DNA of 41,714 nt, taken from Betaproteobacteria bacterium. Lineage in GTDB: Bacteria; Pseudomonadota; Gammaproteobacteria; Burkholderiales; WYBJ01. The stretch's first letter is position 1, and every line of letters begins with the position of its first letter. The stretch lies in assembly GCA_009377585.1 (NCBI GenBank), contig WHTS01000028.1:1-41714 (forward strand). The letters are read 5' to 3'. Position numbers and translations under genes: made by a program. Shown here piece by piece: positions 40,103 to 41,714 of this stretch. The notes beneath the pieces were generated by a model. The model ran no database searches and was not told the DNA's origin. It worked only from the letters and a program-made list of their open reading frames with translations.

Positions 40103-40211
40103 AAAAGGGGCCAGGCTCGAATTTCTGCACGGTTGCGTGCAGATCATGAAATCAGACGACAGGACATATCGGCCGCGATGGGTTCGAAAGAAATCGAGCC
40201 TGGCCCCTTTT
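40103..40211. repeat. REP-like element between aceF and nadD
   Basis: Outer inverted arms (40103-40125 and 40190-40211, AAAAGGGGCCAGGCTCGA and its complement, one base bulged) enclose a second perfect hairpin CTGCACG-GTTG-CGTGCAG (40125-40142). This resembles a REP/BIME unit; the GGGGCCAGG head is related to the GGGGTCAGG head at 36299. Confidence 0.85.
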
Positions 40212-40216
40212 CATCA

Positions 40217-41605
40217 TCACAACACCAGGCGACGGATGTCGCCGAGGACCGCGCTCAGGAAGGTGATGAAGCGAGCGCCCTGCGCGCCATCGATGACGCG
40301 ATGATCGTAAGAAAGCGACAAAGGCAGCATGAGCCGAGCCTGCAGCGCGCCGCCGTCGCCGTAGACCGGCTTCAGCGCCGTGCGCGAAACGCCGAGGATC
40401 GCGACTTCCGGCGCGTTGATGATGGGCGTGAACGCCGTGCCGCCGATTCCGCCCAGGCTCGAGATCGAGAAGCTGCCGCCTTGCATGTCGCCGGGCGCGA
40501 GCTTCCTGTCGCGCGCGCGGCCGCTCACCTCGGCCAGCTCGCGCGCGATCTGGAGCGCGCCTTTCGTGTCGGCATCGCGGATCACCGGCACCACCAGGCC
40601 CTCGGGCGTATCCACCGCCACGCCGATGTGGAAATATTTCTTGACGATGAGCGACTGGCCATCGGGCGCGAGCGAGGCATTGAACTGCGGAAACTGCTTC
40701 AGCGCCGCCACGCACGCTTTCATGACGAATGCGAGCAAGGTGAGGTGCACGCCCTCCTTCTTCGCCGCCTCGCCCTGCGCCTTGCGGAAGGCTTCGAGCG
40801 CCGTGATGTCCGCCTCGTCGTGCTGGGTGACGTGCGGGATCATCACCCAGTTGCGGGCGAGGTACGGTCCCGAAATCCTCTGGATGCGCGACAGCGGCAC
40901 GCTCTCCACCGCACCGAACTTGGCGAAGTCGACCTGCGGCCAAGGCGGCAGATCGAGCCCGACGCCGCCGCCGCGGGCTTGCGGACGCGTGAGCGCTTCC
41001 TTGACGAACGCCTGCACATCCTCCTTGAGGATCCGGTCCTTGGGTCCGGTACCACGCACCTGCCCCAGGTCTACGCCCAGCTCGCGCGCCAGACGCCGTA
41101 CGGCCGGGCTCGCGTGCGCGAGCGCGAAAGCCGCTTCGTCGACCTCGGCAGGCGCAATCGGCGCGCGCGCCGTTGTGCTCGGCTGTGCCTGCTCGGCAGG
41201 TACATGCTTGCCGGCAGTGTCGGCACGCGTTGGCTCGGATGGCGTACGGGCCGCGCTCGTTGGCGGCGCGCTGGCCGGCTGCGTCGCGGCCGATTCCTTC
41301 GCTGGCTGCGGCGATGCGTCCTTTGGTTCGGCGGTCTCGCCTGGCGCCGCGGGCTGCGCACCCGATTCGGAATCGAGCGTCAGCACGAGCGACCCTTTGG
41401 AGACCTTGTCGCCGACCTTGACCTTGACGTCCTTGACCACACCGGCCGCGGGTGCCGGCACGTCCATCGTGGCCTTGTCCGATTCGAGCGTGACCAGCGG
41501 ATCCTCCGGCTTGATCGAATCGCCCGGATGGACCAGGACCTCGATGACGGGGATGTCCTTGAAGTCGCCGAGATCGGGGACCCTAACCTCAATGGAGGAA
41601 GACAT
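40217..41605 (-). CDS. aceF: Dihydrolipoamide acetyltransferase, E2 of pyruvate dehydrogenase
   Basis: A 462-residue protein with one lipoyl domain (about 1-78; the lipoylated K44 in [11 protein letters not shown]), an Ala/Pro/Thr-rich flexible linker (about 80-160), a peripheral-subunit-binding domain ([20 protein letters not shown], about 165-205), and the catalytic acyltransferase domain (about 235-462) with the HRVIDG motif near the end. It transfers acetyl groups to CoA in the pyruvate dehydrogenase complex. It has one lipoyl domain where E. coli has three. The gene ends in three consecutive TGA codons. aceE is expected just beyond the right edge. The remaining 41606-41714 shows no feature. 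Confidence 0.95.
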   Translation of the reverse strand: MSSSIEVRVPDLGDFKDIPVIEVLVHPGDSIKPEDPLVTLESDKATMDVPAPAAGVVKDVKVKVGDKVSKGSLVLTLDSESGAQPAAPGETAEPKDASPQPAKESAATQPASAPPTSAARTPSEPTRADTAGKHVPAEQAQPSTTARAPIAPAEVDEAAFALAHASPAVRRLARELGVDLGQVRGTGPKDRILKEDVQAFVKEALTRPQARGGGVGLDLPPWPQVDFAKFGAVESVPLSRIQRISGPYLARNWVMIPHVTQHDEADITALEAFRKAQGEAAKKEGVHLTLLAFVMKACVAALKQFPQFNASLAPDGQSLIVKKYFHIGVAVDTPEGLVVPVIRDADTKGALQIARELAEVSGRARDRKLAPGDMQGGSFSISSLGGIGGTAFTPIINAPEVAILGVSRTALKPVYGDGGALQARLMLPLSLSYDHRVIDGAQGARFITFLSAVLGDIRRLVL

Positions 41606-41714
41606 GGGGCTAGCCGAGTGAAGCGTCATAAGTGAAAAATGAAACGCAGCGACGCTGCCCGCGCGCGACATCATCGCTTCGGTTCGGCTTCAACGTTCCC
41701 CCTTCACCCTTCAC

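Overview
The window is a high-GC chromosomal segment from what looks like a betaproteobacterium, probably an uncultured relative of Burkholderiales. Three things support this: the housekeeping order rng-maf-rlmH-rsfS-nadD at the right end, several Bug/TctC-type periplasmic receptors (an expanded family in that group), and a metabolism rich in CoA-ester, TRAP and tricarboxylate-type genes. No tRNA, rRNA, phage, CRISPR array or intact transposase is visible.

Layout. 1-6000 is a worn accessory region. It holds an excisionase-type HTH protein, hsdS with only the last third of an hsdM joined to a frameshifted Bug receptor gene, a beta-hydroxyacid dehydrogenase, an intact RHH/PIN toxin-antitoxin pair with a palindromic operator on its start codon, and a Bug gene that has lost its signal peptide. 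6000-14100 is catabolic: two acyl-CoA dehydrogenases, a Gfo/Idh/MocA oxidoreductase, an Asp/Glu/hydantoin racemase-family protein, a thiolase-like protein, a flavin reductase and a LysR regulator. 14260-15018 carries the most interesting gene: a glutaredoxin-DinB fusion in which the first cysteine codon of the CxxC redox motif is an in-frame TGA, followed at the right distance by a SECIS-like hairpin. It is therefore a probable selenoprotein (UxxC) that ordinary gene calling would truncate. 15144-19069 holds leuC, leuD, proC, a YggT protein and a DUF167 protein. 19276-21267 encodes a dynamin-like GTPase. 21613-25460 is a complete TRAP transporter operon ending in a coupled TauD-type dioxygenase, followed by a lipoprotein Cu/Zn superoxide dismutase.

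26130-27357 is a gene graveyard with 5' fragments of four unrelated genes. It is followed by an intact amidohydrolase. 28392-33491 is a coherent set of unknown product: glycosyltransferase, CDP-alcohol phosphatidyltransferase, methyltransferase, a PTPS/QueD-fold protein with altered catalytic residues, a zinc-free-looking MDR dehydrogenase and a stand-alone RibD reductase domain. Together they suggest an uncharacterised pterin- or flavin-like pathway linked to membrane or glycan chemistry. 34041-36291 has a P5C-type aldehyde dehydrogenase and a DJ-1/PfpI protein. The right end is the conserved housekeeping block plus aceF.

Intergenic DNA is unusually rich in structured repeats: at least six copies of a GTCATTCCCG-type palindrome, a three-palindrome element present as an inverted pair with compensatory base changes, two long REP-like inverted repeats, and several small tandem repeats.
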